NCBI RefSeq assembly: GCF_014201585.1
Contig: NZ_JACHES010000009.1
Span: 62,001 to 126,000 of the forward strand
Direction of reading: 5' to 3'
Length of the DNA stretch: 64,000 nt
Source: Anoxybacillus tengchongensis
GTDB taxonomy: Bacteria > Bacillota > Bacilli > Bacillales > Anoxybacillaceae
Position numbers and translations under genes: made by a program. Every line of letters starts with the position of its first letter. Positions within the stretch are counted from its first letter, which is position 1. Shown piece after piece: positions 18,517 through 26,560 of the stretch. The notes beneath the pieces were generated by a model. The model saw nothing but the letters and a program-made list of their open reading frames with translations, was not told where the DNA came from and searched no databases.

Positions 18517-20859
18517 ATGCTGCAATACAACTTAGGAACAGGCGAATATAAAAATTGGATCGTGTCAGAAGTGCAATTTAACCCATATGCACTCGGAAAG
18601 TGTGAAGCGATTATGGCGCTCGGCAACGGGTATATGGGGCTTCGTTCGGCAACGGAAGAGTCGTACGTCGGGCAAGTGCGCAACTTGTTTGTCGCCGGGA
18701 CGTTTAACCAGTTTGATGAATATGAAGTGACGGAATTGCCGAATGCGCCAGATGTCGTTGAGCTAGACATTTGGTTAAACGGCGAAAAGTTTTCGCTAGA
18801 AAAAGGGAAAATCATACATTATCGTCGCGATTTAAACATAAAAGATGCGGAATTAGTGCGCCACGTCATTTGGGAAAATGCGCGCGGCGAGCAGTTTGAA
18901 TTCATGTTTCGCCGGTTTGTATCGCTAAAAAACTTGCATCTCATCGGCATGAAAGTCGAGATCAAACCGTTGAATTGCGAGGCGAACATTCAAATCACAT
19001 CAGGTATTAACGGACAAATGACAAATAGCGGAGCGCAACATTTCCACGAAGGCGAAAAGCGCATTTTTGATAAAACATATTTGCAGCTCATTCAAACGAC
19101 AACGGAATCGAAAATTGATTTTGTTGTGAACGCGACGCATCGTTATATGATTGACGGAAAAGAAATAGAAAAAGAGCCACGCATGGCGATCGATCGTCGC
19201 AAAGTGTTTATTCAAGTCGCGTTCGATGTGAAACAAGGAGAGACGCTCACATTTGAAAAGCTCGCTAACGTGTATACAAGCCGCGATAAACAGTACGATC
19301 ATGACGCATACAGCCTTGATGTCATGCGGCAAGATGCGTTAAACGACTTAAAAGAAGAAGCGAAAAAAGGGTATGATGCGCTCTTTTTCGAAAACGTTTC
19401 GGAATGGAAAAAGCGTTGGGAGCAAATGAACATTACGATCGAAAGTGAAAACGAATTTGATCAATTGGCGATTCGTTTTGCTCACTATCATTTAATCATT
19501 ATGACGCCAGCGCATGACGCCCGCTTTGGCGTTGCGGCGAAAGGATTAACAGGCGAAGGATATAAAGGTCATTCGTTTTGGGATACAGAAATTTTCATTT
19601 TGCCGTTTTTCACGTACACGTTCCCACATATTGCCCGCAGCTTGCTTGAATATCGATACAACACGATTGAAGGAGCGCGCCGAAAAGCGAAAGCGAACGG
19701 CTATGAAGGAGCGATGTATCCGTGGGAGTCAGCGTTTACAGGCGATGAAGTGACACCTGTATGGGGCGCAGTCGATATTGTAACAGGAAAAGCGACGAAA
19801 ATTTGGTCGGGCTTTATTGAGCAACATATTACGAGCGACATCGCCTTTGCGGTATGGCAATATTACAAAATTACGGGCGATGACGACTTTATGGAACGTT
19901 ATGGCTATGAAATGTTGTTCGATACGGCAACGTTTTGGGCGAGCCGCCTAGAGTGGAACGAAGAAAAACGACAATACCATATTAACGACGTCATCGGCCC
20001 AGATGAATATAAAGAGCACGTCAACAATAACGCCTTTACGAACTATATGGCGCATTGGAACATCGAAACAGCGATTCGCTATTATGAAAGATTAAAAGAA
20101 ACAAATCCCGCGCTCCTTGACGCATTACACGAAAAAATTGGCGTGCATGAATCATATAAAAAATGGAAAGAAAAAGTCGATCTTATTTACTTGCCACAGC
20201 CGCGCGAAGAAGATCTCGTCATCCCACAAGATGACACGTATTTAACAAAACAAATGATCGACTTAACGAAATATAAAAAGCAAACGCGCGTCGGCACGAT
20301 TTTTGAAGATTACAACCTCGAACAAGTGAACAACATTCAAGTATCGAAACAAGCGGACATTATGGTGTTGTTTTACTTATTAGAAAATAAGTTTTCGCAA
20401 GAAGTGAAACGAGCGAACTGGAACTACTATGAGCCAAAAACGTTGCATGATTCCTCGCTCAGCTTATCGACGCATTGTATTTTAGCGAGCGATATGGACG
20501 ATCGCGAGTTAGCGTATGCATTGTTTGAACAAGCAGCACGCATCGACTTAGGTCCGAATATGAAATCGTCGGATCACGGCATGCACACCGCGTCCATCGG
20601 TGGCGTCTGGCAATCGGTCGTGTGCGGATTTGGTGGCGTGCGCATGCTTGACGGGAAACTGCGCATTCATCCGAAGCTTCCAAAACAATGGACGAAACTA
20701 TCGTTCCCGATCTATTGGCGCGGCGATCGTTTAGAAGTGACGGTGACGCATGAACAGCTTGTTGTGAAAAAAGTGACGAACGTTCACGATGCCGTGACGT
20801 TTGACGTGTTCGGCACAGCATATGAAGTAAAAGATGAAATCACAATTCCACTTGCATGA
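18517..20859 (+). CDS. GH65 disaccharide phosphorylase (kojibiose/trehalose-like rather than maltose)
   Basis: A 780-residue inverting GH65 phosphorylase that would convert a glucosyl disaccharide and phosphate to beta-glucose 1-phosphate and a free sugar. The domain order is N-terminal beta-sandwich, helical linker, (alpha/alpha)6 barrel and C-terminal beta-sheets. The general acid is E497 in VIGPDEYKEHVNNN. The region that sets specificity reads TPVW...TGKATKIWSGFIEQHI. It lacks the CHNEWEITFEE stretch I recall in Bacillus maltose phosphorylases and looks closer to kojibiose or trehalose phosphorylases. The start at 18517 follows GGAAAGG; the frame extends to 18478 across the operator, which is unlikely to be coding. 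The beta-phosphoglucomutase gene follows directly. Confidence 0.9.
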   Translation: MLQYNLGTGEYKNWIVSEVQFNPYALGKCEAIMALGNGYMGLRSATEESYVGQVRNLFVAGTFNQFDEYEVTELPNAPDVVELDIWLNGEKFSLEKGKIIHYRRDLNIKDAELVRHVIWENARGEQFEFMFRRFVSLKNLHLIGMKVEIKPLNCEANIQITSGINGQMTNSGAQHFHEGEKRIFDKTYLQLIQTTTESKIDFVVNATHRYMIDGKEIEKEPRMAIDRRKVFIQVAFDVKQGETLTFEKLANVYTSRDKQYDHDAYSLDVMRQDALNDLKEEAKKGYDALFFENVSEWKKRWEQMNITIESENEFDQLAIRFAHYHLIIMTPAHDARFGVAAKGLTGEGYKGHSFWDTEIFILPFFTYTFPHIARSLLEYRYNTIEGARRKAKANGYEGAMYPWESAFTGDEVTPVWGAVDIVTGKATKIWSGFIEQHITSDIAFAVWQYYKITGDDDFMERYGYEMLFDTATFWASRLEWNEEKRQYHINDVIGPDEYKEHVNNNAFTNYMAHWNIETAIRYYERLKETNPALLDALHEKIGVHESYKKWKEKVDLIYLPQPREEDLVIPQDDTYLTKQMIDLTKYKKQTRVGTIFEDYNLEQVNNIQVSKQADIMVLFYLLENKFSQEVKRANWNYYEPKTLHDSSLSLSTHCILASDMDDRELAYALFEQAARIDLGPNMKSSDHGMHTASIGGVWQSVVCGFGGVRMLDGKLRIHPKLPKQWTKLSFPIYWRGDRLEVTVTHEQLVVKKVTNVHDAVTFDVFGTAYEVKDEITIPLA
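19388..19403 (+). promoter_or_regulatory. Intragenic operator-like site O3
   Basis: TCGAAAACGTTTCGGA inside the GH65 gene matches the reverse complement of O1/O2 (TCCAAAACGTTTCGGA) at 15 of 16 positions. It lies about 0.9 kb downstream of O2 and about 2 kb from O1. Function is unproven. Confidence 0.5.
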
Positions 20860-20870
20860 AAGGGTTTGAC

Positions 20871-21545
20871 ATGATGAACAAACAATTGAAAGCAGTCATT
20901 TTCGATTTAGACGGTGTCATTACCGATACGGCAGAGTATCATTTTATCGCATGGAAACAGCTTGCAGAGGAATTAGGTATCACGTTCGATCGCGCATTTA
21001 ACGAGCAGTTAAAAGGAGTAAGCCGCATGGAGTCGCTTGAGCGCATTTTAGCGCTCGGCAGCCAAGCGGATCGCTATACGATGGCGGAAAAAGAGGCGCT
21101 TGCGCATAAAAAAAATGAGCATTATAAACAGCTCATTGCGCGCATGACGCCAGACGATTTGCTTCCCGGCATTCTCGATTTATTGCGCGAGTTGAAACGC
21201 CAAAACATAAAAATCGGTTTAGCCTCCGCAAGTAAAAACGCCTTTACGGTTATCGAGCGGCTACAAATTGGCGCGTATTTCGATACGATCGTCGATGCCG
21301 CAAAAGTAAAAAACAGCAAGCCGCACCCAGAAATTTTTCTGACTGCCGCCGAGCAGTTAGGCGTGCATCCGTCTACGTGCATTGGCGTAGAAGATGCGCA
21401 AGCGGGCGTGGCAGCCATCAAAGCAGCAAACATGTTCGCGATTGGCGTTGGCGACAAAGAAGCGTTAAAAGAGGCGGACTATATCGTCGAAACGACCGCC
21501 GATTTAACGTACGATGCGATTGTACGTGCATTTTATCGGGAATAA
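20871..21545 (+). CDS. Beta-phosphoglucomutase
   Basis: A 224-residue HAD-superfamily mutase that converts beta-glucose 1-phosphate to glucose 6-phosphate, the required step after an inverting GH65 phosphorylase. The nucleophile motif is FDLDGVITDTAEYH, with the cap domain following; motif II/III residues are LASASKN and NSKPHPEIF, and the acidic motif IV is GVEDAQAGV. The start at 20871 lies six bases after AAAGGG; the ATG at 20856 overlaps the GH65 stop and has no site. The gene is tightly coupled to the phosphorylase. Confidence 0.93.
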   Translation: MMNKQLKAVIFDLDGVITDTAEYHFIAWKQLAEELGITFDRAFNEQLKGVSRMESLERILALGSQADRYTMAEKEALAHKKNEHYKQLIARMTPDDLLPGILDLLRELKRQNIKIGLASASKNAFTVIERLQIGAYFDTIVDAAKVKNSKPHPEIFLTAAEQLGVHPSTCIGVEDAQAGVAAIKAANMFAIGVGDKEALKEADYIVETTADLTYDAIVRAFYRE

Positions 21546-21594
21546 GGGAGCTCGTCTCCCTTCCATATAACATTCAATAAGAAAGGGGTCTTAT

Positions 21595-22866
21595 ATGATG
21601 AACAAGAAAACATGGTTTGCCGTCGGTATGTCGACAATGCTTTTTGGAAGCGTTTTAGCCGGATGTGGTGGTGAAGAGAAAACAGCGAAAAACGAAAACA
21701 AAGGTGAAACGAAAGAAGAACAAGTAGAAGTGACGCTTGCCGGTTGGGGCGGCAACCCGATGGAGCAAAAATTGTTGAAACAAACGTTAGATGAATTTGA
21801 GAAAAAATATCCGAACATTAAAGTAAAACATGAAGTCATTTCCGATCAATATATGGACGTCATTAAAACGCGCTTAATTGGCGGCGAAGGTCCAGACGTA
21901 TTTTATTTAGATGCGTTTGAAGCGCCAGCGATGATTGAAACAGGCGTGTTAGAACCGTTAGATGACTATGTGACAGACGATTTTGACATCGATGATTTTG
22001 AAAAGCCGCTTCTTGATGCGTTCAAAGGTCCAGACGGCAAAATATACGGCTTCCCGAAAGACTATTCGACGTTAGCGCTTTTCTATAACAAAAAAATGTT
22101 TGCAGAAGCAGGGCTTGACGTACCAAAAACGTGGGATGAATTACGTGAAGCGGCGAAAACATTAACAAAAGGAACAGAAGTGTACGGGTTTGGTGTCGCG
22201 CCAGAATTAGCGCGCTTATACTACATTGCGGAATCAAAAGGCGGCAAAGTCGTGACAGACAATAAAGCAAGCTTTGCCGATCCGAAAGTTGTTGAAGCGC
22301 TGCAACCGATTGTCGATATGCGCTTAAAAGATAAATCAGCAGCGCAGCCGAGCGAAGTTGGTGCCGGCTGGGGCGGTGAAATGTTCGGTCAACAAAAAGC
22401 AGCGATGGTTATTGAAGGAAACTGGGCGATTCCATTCCTCCAAGAAACGTTCCCAAATACGGAGTTCGGCACCGCAGAAGTGCCAACGATTGACGGCAAA
22501 AAAGGAACGATGGCTTATACAGTAGCGTACGTCATGAACAAAGATTCACAAAAGAAAGAAGCAGCATGGAAACTCATTTCATTCTTAACAGGAAAAGAAG
22601 GAATGAAAATTTGGACAAGTAAAGGGTTTGCGTTGCCAACACGGAAATCGGTTGCGTCAGAATTAGGATACGACAAAGATGAATTGCGCGCCGCGCTTGT
22701 TGCAGGGGCACCGTATGCGACTGTATGGCAAAACGGCACGAACTTGCCAATTATTATGAACAACTTTAACAACCAATTTGTCAGCGCCTTTTTAGGTGAG
22801 CAACCGCTTGATGAAGCGCTTAAAAAAGCGCAAGACATTGCGAACAAAGAAATTGAAGCGAAGTAA
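21595..22866 (+). CDS. Sugar ABC transporter substrate-binding lipoprotein
   Basis: A 423-residue extracellular solute-binding protein of the family-1 type. The signal peptide ends in the lipobox VLAGC (Cys at about residue 23), so it is lipid-anchored outside the membrane. The mature part begins with an acidic, lysine-rich linker and then VEVTLAGWGG, as in maltose-type binding proteins. It should deliver the GH65 substrate to the two following permeases. It is separated from them by two stem-loops that may keep its mRNA level higher than theirs. Confidence 0.9.
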   Translation: MMNKKTWFAVGMSTMLFGSVLAGCGGEEKTAKNENKGETKEEQVEVTLAGWGGNPMEQKLLKQTLDEFEKKYPNIKVKHEVISDQYMDVIKTRLIGGEGPDVFYLDAFEAPAMIETGVLEPLDDYVTDDFDIDDFEKPLLDAFKGPDGKIYGFPKDYSTLALFYNKKMFAEAGLDVPKTWDELREAAKTLTKGTEVYGFGVAPELARLYYIAESKGGKVVTDNKASFADPKVVEALQPIVDMRLKDKSAAQPSEVGAGWGGEMFGQQKAAMVIEGNWAIPFLQETFPNTEFGTAEVPTIDGKKGTMAYTVAYVMNKDSQKKEAAWKLISFLTGKEGMKIWTSKGFALPTRKSVASELGYDKDELRAALVAGAPYATVWQNGTNLPIIMNNFNNQFVSAFLGEQPLDEALKKAQDIANKEIEAK

Positions 22867-22870
22867 CGGC

Positions 22871-22889
22871 CGAGGGGATGTTCCCCTCG
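22871..22889 (+). other. mRNA stem-loop after the binding-protein gene
   Basis: CGAGGGGATGTTCCCCTCG forms a stem of at least seven pairs with no T tract. It is more likely a 3' stabiliser or partial terminator than a full terminator. Confidence 0.55.
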
Positions 22890-22900
22890 CTGTTCCCTTC

Positions 22901-22935
22901 TTTCAAGTGAAGTGTTACACAATCTTCACTTGAAA
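22901..22935 (+). repeat. Twelve-base inverted repeat before the permease genes
   Basis: TTTCAAGTGAAG (22901-22912) and CTTCACTTGAAA (22924-22935) are perfect reverse complements around an 11-base loop. No T tract follows. It is the second hairpin in the 103-base gap between the binding-protein and permease genes. Confidence 0.65.
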
Positions 22936-22969
22936 GAGGCGAATAGCACGACGTAAAGGAGATGAACAT

Positions 22970-23860
22970 ATGTTTAGTCGTAAGCGATGGAAAGAAGCAG
23001 GAACAGCATATACGTTATTGTCACCAACGTTATTTGTCCTTCTTTTATTTGTCATCGGTCCGATTTTATTTGCGATTTATTTATCGTTTCATAAAGTGCA
23101 GTTGTTAGGAACAGCAAGTTTTCAGTTTGTCGGGTTTGATAACTTTACACGTATACTCGACGATACACGAGCAAAAATTGCGCTTTGGAATACGGTCAAA
23201 TATGTGGTGATCGTCGTGCCGACACAAACGATGTTAGCGCTCGTTTTAGCCGCAACGCTGAATGCGGGCTTGAAAGGGGAGAAGTTTTTCCGCATCGTCT
23301 ACTTTTTGCCGACATTAACGTCATCGGCTGTATTGACGCTTATTTTTATGTGGATGTACAACCAAAACGGGCTTGTCAACCACGTGCTCGAGTTTCTCGG
23401 CTTGCCGACGTACAACTGGCTTGGAGATCCGTCTGTTGCGTTAAACGCCATTATGATCATGAACATTTGGTCAACGGCACCGTTTTTTATGGTCATTTAT
23501 TTAGCGGCACTGCAAGACATTCCGGATTCGTTATACGAAGCGGCAGAGCTAGACGGGGCGAACGCTTGGCATAAGTTTTGGTATGTTACGGTGCCATACT
23601 TAAAACCTGTCACATCGTTTGTCGTCATTATGGGCTTAATCGGTACGTTCCAATTGTTTGACCAGTCATACATTTTCTCTGGCGGTTCAGGTGGTCCAAA
23701 CAATGCAACGTTAACGGTCGTTCTACTTATTTATCAATATGCGTTTAAATCGCTCGGAACGATGGGCTATGCGGCAGCGCTGGCGTTTGCGTTAGCGATC
23801 GTCATTTTACTTGCGACGTGGCTGCAGCGGAAATTTTCAAAAGAAGAATCGCTTTATTAA
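22970..23860 (+). CDS. Sugar ABC transporter permease (MalF/MsmF type)
   Basis: A 296-residue inner-membrane permease with six transmembrane helices. The cytoplasmic EAA loop, ...YEAAELDGANAWHKFWYVTVPYL, docks the ATPase. It forms a heterodimer with the following permease. AAGGAG precedes the start. Neither this cluster nor the rest of the window contains a MalK/MsmX-type ATPase, so the importer probably shares a multitask ATPase encoded elsewhere, as MsmX does in B. subtilis. Confidence 0.92.
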   Translation: MFSRKRWKEAGTAYTLLSPTLFVLLLFVIGPILFAIYLSFHKVQLLGTASFQFVGFDNFTRILDDTRAKIALWNTVKYVVIVVPTQTMLALVLAATLNAGLKGEKFFRIVYFLPTLTSSAVLTLIFMWMYNQNGLVNHVLEFLGLPTYNWLGDPSVALNAIMIMNIWSTAPFFMVIYLAALQDIPDSLYEAAELDGANAWHKFWYVTVPYLKPVTSFVVIMGLIGTFQLFDQSYIFSGGSGGPNNATLTVVLLIYQYAFKSLGTMGYAAALAFALAIVILLATWLQRKFSKEESLY

Positions 23861-23872
23861 GGAGGGAAGAAC

Positions 23873-24688
23873 ATGCGATTGGGCAAAGCCTTATTATATA
23901 CGATTCTCGTATTGTATGCGATCGTGACGATGATTCCGTTTTTATGGGCACTTTCGTCATCGTTTAAAACGCTTGAAGAAATTGTTAGTGGTTCGATCAG
24001 TTTTATTCCGAAAGACTTTACGCTTGATAATTATAAACAAATTTTTGTCGAACAAGAGCTATTTCCGCGTTGGTTTATGAACAGCGTCATCATTGCGGTA
24101 GCGGTGACGATTTTGAATTTAATGTTTAACTCGATGGCTGGTTATGCGCTTGCTCGTCTTCATTTCCGAGGAAAACAAACGATTTTTATGATCATTTTGG
24201 CGGTGTTAATGATTCCAGCCCAAGTGACGATGATTCCGAACTATTTAATTTTAAAACAGCTCGGTTGGTTGAACTCTTATCAAGGAATGATTGTCCCAGC
24301 CATGATTAACGCGACATTTATTTTTATGATGCGTCAGTTTTTCATTAACTTCCCGAAAGAGTTAGAAGAAGCGGCAGCGTTAGACGGATTAAGCCGCATC
24401 GGCACGTTTTTCCGCATCGTGTTGCCACTCGCTCGTCCAGCGCTCGCGGCGCAAGCCATTTTCGTTTTTATGGGTTCGTGGAACGACTTTATGCGTCCGC
24501 TTATCATTTTGTCGGACCCGAATTTGTTTACGCTTCCACTCGGGTTAAATAGCTTTAAAGGGCAATACATTAGCTATTGGAACTACATTATGGCAGCGTC
24601 GATGGTATTTACGCTTCCTGTGTTAGTGATTTATGCATTTTTCAACCGTTACTTTATTAAAGGCATTTCATTTACAGGGGGAAAATGA
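23873..24688 (+). CDS. Sugar ABC transporter permease (MalG/MsmG type)
   Basis: A 271-residue partner permease with six helices. Its EAA loop is EEAAALDGLSRIGTFFRIVLPL. It begins 12 bases after the previous gene, behind GGAGGG. The last codons overlap a terminator and the end of a small convergent minus-strand gene. Confidence 0.92.
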   Translation: MRLGKALLYTILVLYAIVTMIPFLWALSSSFKTLEEIVSGSISFIPKDFTLDNYKQIFVEQELFPRWFMNSVIIAVAVTILNLMFNSMAGYALARLHFRGKQTIFMIILAVLMIPAQVTMIPNYLILKQLGWLNSYQGMIVPAMINATFIFMMRQFFINFPKELEEAAALDGLSRIGTFFRIVLPLARPALAAQAIFVFMGSWNDFMRPLIILSDPNLFTLPLGLNSFKGQYISYWNYIMAASMVFTLPVLVIYAFFNRYFIKGISFTGGK

Positions 24689-24886
24689 TCCCCCTCTTTT
24701 TATTTCTTCTAGCTCACGATATTCGCTTATAAACAAAAGGATATATCCTGTCACAATAATTCCGACACCGATGACCCTCATGAGTTGTATCCATTCTCGA
24801 TCCATATATGACACCCCATTATGCATTGCTTCTTCAATGTATGATAGGAGTGGGGCGAATGTGTCAATCCGTTCCGTATCCGACAT
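24668..24886 (-). CDS. Small membrane protein of unknown function
   Basis: A 72-residue protein with one strong transmembrane helix (VIGVGIIVTGYILLFI) after an amphipathic N-terminus. It overlaps the end of the DUF3905 gene by 23 bases in another frame, so translation may be coupled. An internal ATG at 24808 with GGGGTG upstream is an alternative start and would give about 46 residues. The tail overlaps the convergent permease gene. I do not recognise the family. Confidence 0.5.
   Translation of the reverse strand: MSDTERIDTFAPLLSYIEEAMHNGVSYMDREWIQLMRVIGVGIIVTGYILLFISEYRELEEIKRGGSFSPCK
24676..24704 (+). terminator. Terminator of the disaccharide operon
   Basis: AGGGGG (24676-24681) pairs with CCCCCT (24690-24695), followed by a T-rich tail; it includes the stop of the last permease gene. 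Confidence 0.75.
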
Positions 24887-25199
24887 CTTTATCAGGATGC
24901 ATAAATGGAGCATTGCCGCTTCGTTTTTTTTCAAGCAGTTCGCGGTTTTCTGCCGTATTCCAGCCGATGTCGTTTGTCGGGTGCACCCATTCATCACCGG
25001 CCATCACGCTCGGATCGGTTTCGTCGCTCCACTCGTTGAGCGGGGAGTTTGGCGAATTGTATTGGCTGTCGCCGATAATGACCCCGTGTTGATTGACAAA
25101 TGGCGGCTGCATGCGAATGCCTGTTCCTTTAAACGAAGGGGCATGGATTTGATGCGGTTGCGTTTCATCGAAAATTGGCGATTCCATTTCTTTTTCCAT
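24864..25199 (-). CDS. DUF3905-domain protein
   Basis: A 111-residue, acidic, proline- and asparagine-rich soluble protein of unknown function (for example HQIHAPSFKGTGIRMQPPF and WVHPTNDIGWNT). It resembles the DUF3905 family of spore-forming Bacillaceae. The start at 25199 is chosen because GAGGTG lies just upstream; the frame remains open to 25295 without a good site. It is divergent from the three-gene small-ORF cassette and lies upstream of a small membrane protein gene. Confidence 0.65.
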   Translation of the reverse strand: MEKEMESPIFDETQPHQIHAPSFKGTGIRMQPPFVNQHGVIIGDSQYNSPNSPLNEWSDETDPSVMAGDEWVHPTNDIGWNTAENRELLEKKRSGNAPFMHPDKDVGYGTD

Positions 25200-25282
25200 T
25201 GTCTTCACCTCGTTATTAATGTGGCTAAATGGCGTATAAAATATGTCGCTTTGCATGACATTACTCATGAGGGGGGATTCAC

Positions 25283-25429
25283 ATGCGTTTTCCAATTGCG
25301 CAGTTGCATGAACGCGACATCGCCCAAGTGCAACAATTTGAACGACAACTTCGCCAACAAACAGGCGAAAACATCATACTCATCGCATACAAAAAAGAAC
25401 AAACAGACGAACGAGGTGAACGATCATGA
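25283..25429 (+). CDS. Small protein 1 of a three-gene cassette (48 aa)
   Basis: Reads MRFPIAQLHERDIAQVQQF and ends ERGERS. It starts nine bases after GAGGGGGG. Its stop overlaps the next start (ATGA). The product is charged and probably helical, with no signal or membrane segment. Family not recognised. Confidence 0.7.
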   Translation: MRFPIAQLHERDIAQVQQFERQLRQQTGENIILIAYKKEQTDERGERS

Positions 25430-25581
25430 AGCGAAAAGTAACACGTGATGCGGCAAAAACGAACAACCAAACACCGACAGAAAGCATGCCGAAAGACGAA
25501 TTTGAAGCGCAATATGCTGGTGGAGAAGATATGAGCCGCGGCGCCAATCGCAATTCGAAAAAAGGACGGCAAGGGAAATGA
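25426..25581 (+). CDS. Small protein 2 of a three-gene cassette (51 aa)
   Basis: Begins MKRKVTRDAAKTNNQTP and ends SKKGRQGK. It is a very polar, basic-ended protein with a central acidic part (MPKDEFEAQYAGGEDM). GAGGTG lies upstream within gene 1. The polar, Gly/Asn/Lys-rich composition recalls minor small acid-soluble spore proteins, but I see no defining motif. Start and stop overlap both neighbours by four bases. Confidence 0.7.
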   Translation: MKRKVTRDAAKTNNQTPTESMPKDEFEAQYAGGEDMSRGANRNSKKGRQGK

Positions 25582-25721
25582 AAAACAAACAAGCAGGCAA
25601 AACCATCCCGATTCCAAGCGACATACTAAAGGAAGAATTCGGGCAAGAACAAGGCGATGTCAATGCGCATAAAGTGATGGAGCTAATCGAAGAGGCGAAA
25701 AAGGAAAAGAAAAATGAGTAA
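25578..25721 (+). CDS. Small protein 3 of a three-gene cassette (47 aa)
   Basis: Begins MKNKQAGKTIPIPSDILK and ends in a lysine/glutamate-rich helix (KVMELIEEAKKEKKNE). AAGGGA precedes the start, and the start overlaps gene 2 by four bases. Family not recognised. Confidence 0.7.
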   Translation: MKNKQAGKTIPIPSDILKEEFGQEQGDVNAHKVMELIEEAKKEKKNE

Positions 25722-25760
25722 AGTATATTTATGAAATAATTGCATAGTATAAAGTGGAGG

Positions 25761-25783
25761 CTACATAGGTTCGGACTATGTAG
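25761..25783. repeat. Hairpin-forming inverted repeat
   Basis: CTACATAG (25761-25768) and CTATGTAG (25776-25783) pair perfectly around GTTCGGA. No T tract follows on either strand. It lies between the small-gene cassette and the terminator of the NYN gene. Confidence 0.5.
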
Positions 25784-25791
25784 CTATAGAG

Positions 25792-25825
25792 AAAGGGCTG
25801 CTTACGTATACACGAAAGCAGCCCG
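25792..25825 (-). terminator. Probable terminator of the NYN-domain gene
   Basis: GGGCTGCTT (25795-25803) and AAGCAGCCC (25816-25824) form a nine-base-pair stem; the minus-strand tail is TTTCTCT, only moderately T-rich. Confidence 0.6.
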
Positions 25826-25826
25826 A

Positions 25827-26369
25827 TTATCGTTGTACATGTTCAAAGTCTTCTTTCTTTAGAAAAAAGTGGTCATCACATAAATCTTTTAAATATCCAG
25901 CTTTTTGTTGATCAACGAGACAGGCTACGACATTTTTCCCTAGTTGTTGTACGACCCGAATAGCAGGTTCATAATCCGTATCTGCGCTTAACAAAATGGC
26001 TTCGTCGTAGGCGTGATGATAAGCTAAAGACACTAAATCAACGGCTATATTTACATCTGTGCCTTTTTCAATATAAATGTCTTTTCCGCTCCCATCTTGA
26101 CCGACATATTTAAGATAGCCAGCTTTTGCAATGCAGTAAGGGACATGCTTGTTTAATGTATCAATAAACTTTTTTGTTGCGGCTGCCTTCGATTTATCGT
26201 GACTACTCATAGCCGTATAGTAATATAACCTTTGTAGATGACCGTTTCTTATGTCAGCTATATAATGAGCTAATTTTCCATAGTCAATCCGCTGATAATT
26301 TCCGCTGAAAAGATTCGTAACAGCGCTTTCGAAATTATTTCCATCAATAAAAACCATGATTCTTTTCAC
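25827..26369 (-). CDS. NYN-domain (LabA/DUF88-like) protein
   Basis: A 180-residue protein with the PIN-like NYN fold, a family of predicted RNA nucleases. Conserved acidic residues are visible: FIDGNN at about residue 8, GTDVNIAVDLVSLA and SADTDYEPAI, placed as the metal-binding aspartates of the family. The start follows GGGGGGAGAAGG. The gene is noticeably richer in A and T than its neighbours and is bounded by strong hairpins on both sides, which suggests acquisition. The target is unknown. Confidence 0.85.
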   Translation of the reverse strand: MKRIMVFIDGNNFESAVTNLFSGNYQRIDYGKLAHYIADIRNGHLQRLYYYTAMSSHDKSKAAATKKFIDTLNKHVPYCIAKAGYLKYVGQDGSGKDIYIEKGTDVNIAVDLVSLAYHHAYDEAILLSADTDYEPAIRVVQQLGKNVVACLVDQQKAGYLKDLCDDHFFLKKEDFEHVQR

Positions 26370-26393
26370 ATCCTTCTCCCCCCTAATACGACT

Positions 26394-26425
26394 AAAAGCG
26401 CTAGCTCCTCATGCTAGCGCTTTTT
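26394..26425. terminator. Bidirectional-looking hairpin between NYN and radical SAM genes
   Basis: AAAAGCGCTAGC (26394-26405) and GCTAGCGCTTTT (26413-26424) form a perfect 12-base-pair stem. It would terminate the radical SAM transcript before the NYN gene on the minus strand and could also act on the plus strand. Confidence 0.75.
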
Positions 26426-26560
26426 ACATCATCTCTAAGCTATCGAATTTCGAACATTCGACAGCTATCTTCTCTAGCAAGGAACATCTCCGGATGATGT
26501 CCTTCTCGCAACTTAAATCTTCCTTATAGTTGAAATTATAAAACTTCAATAAACGCTTTG

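Noticed and set aside
24633-25448. A 271-codon plus-strand frame opposite DUF3905
   Set aside because: It overlaps the permease end and the small cassette, lacks a ribosome site and has no recognisable domain; the minus-strand DUF3905 gene has a good start and family resemblance.
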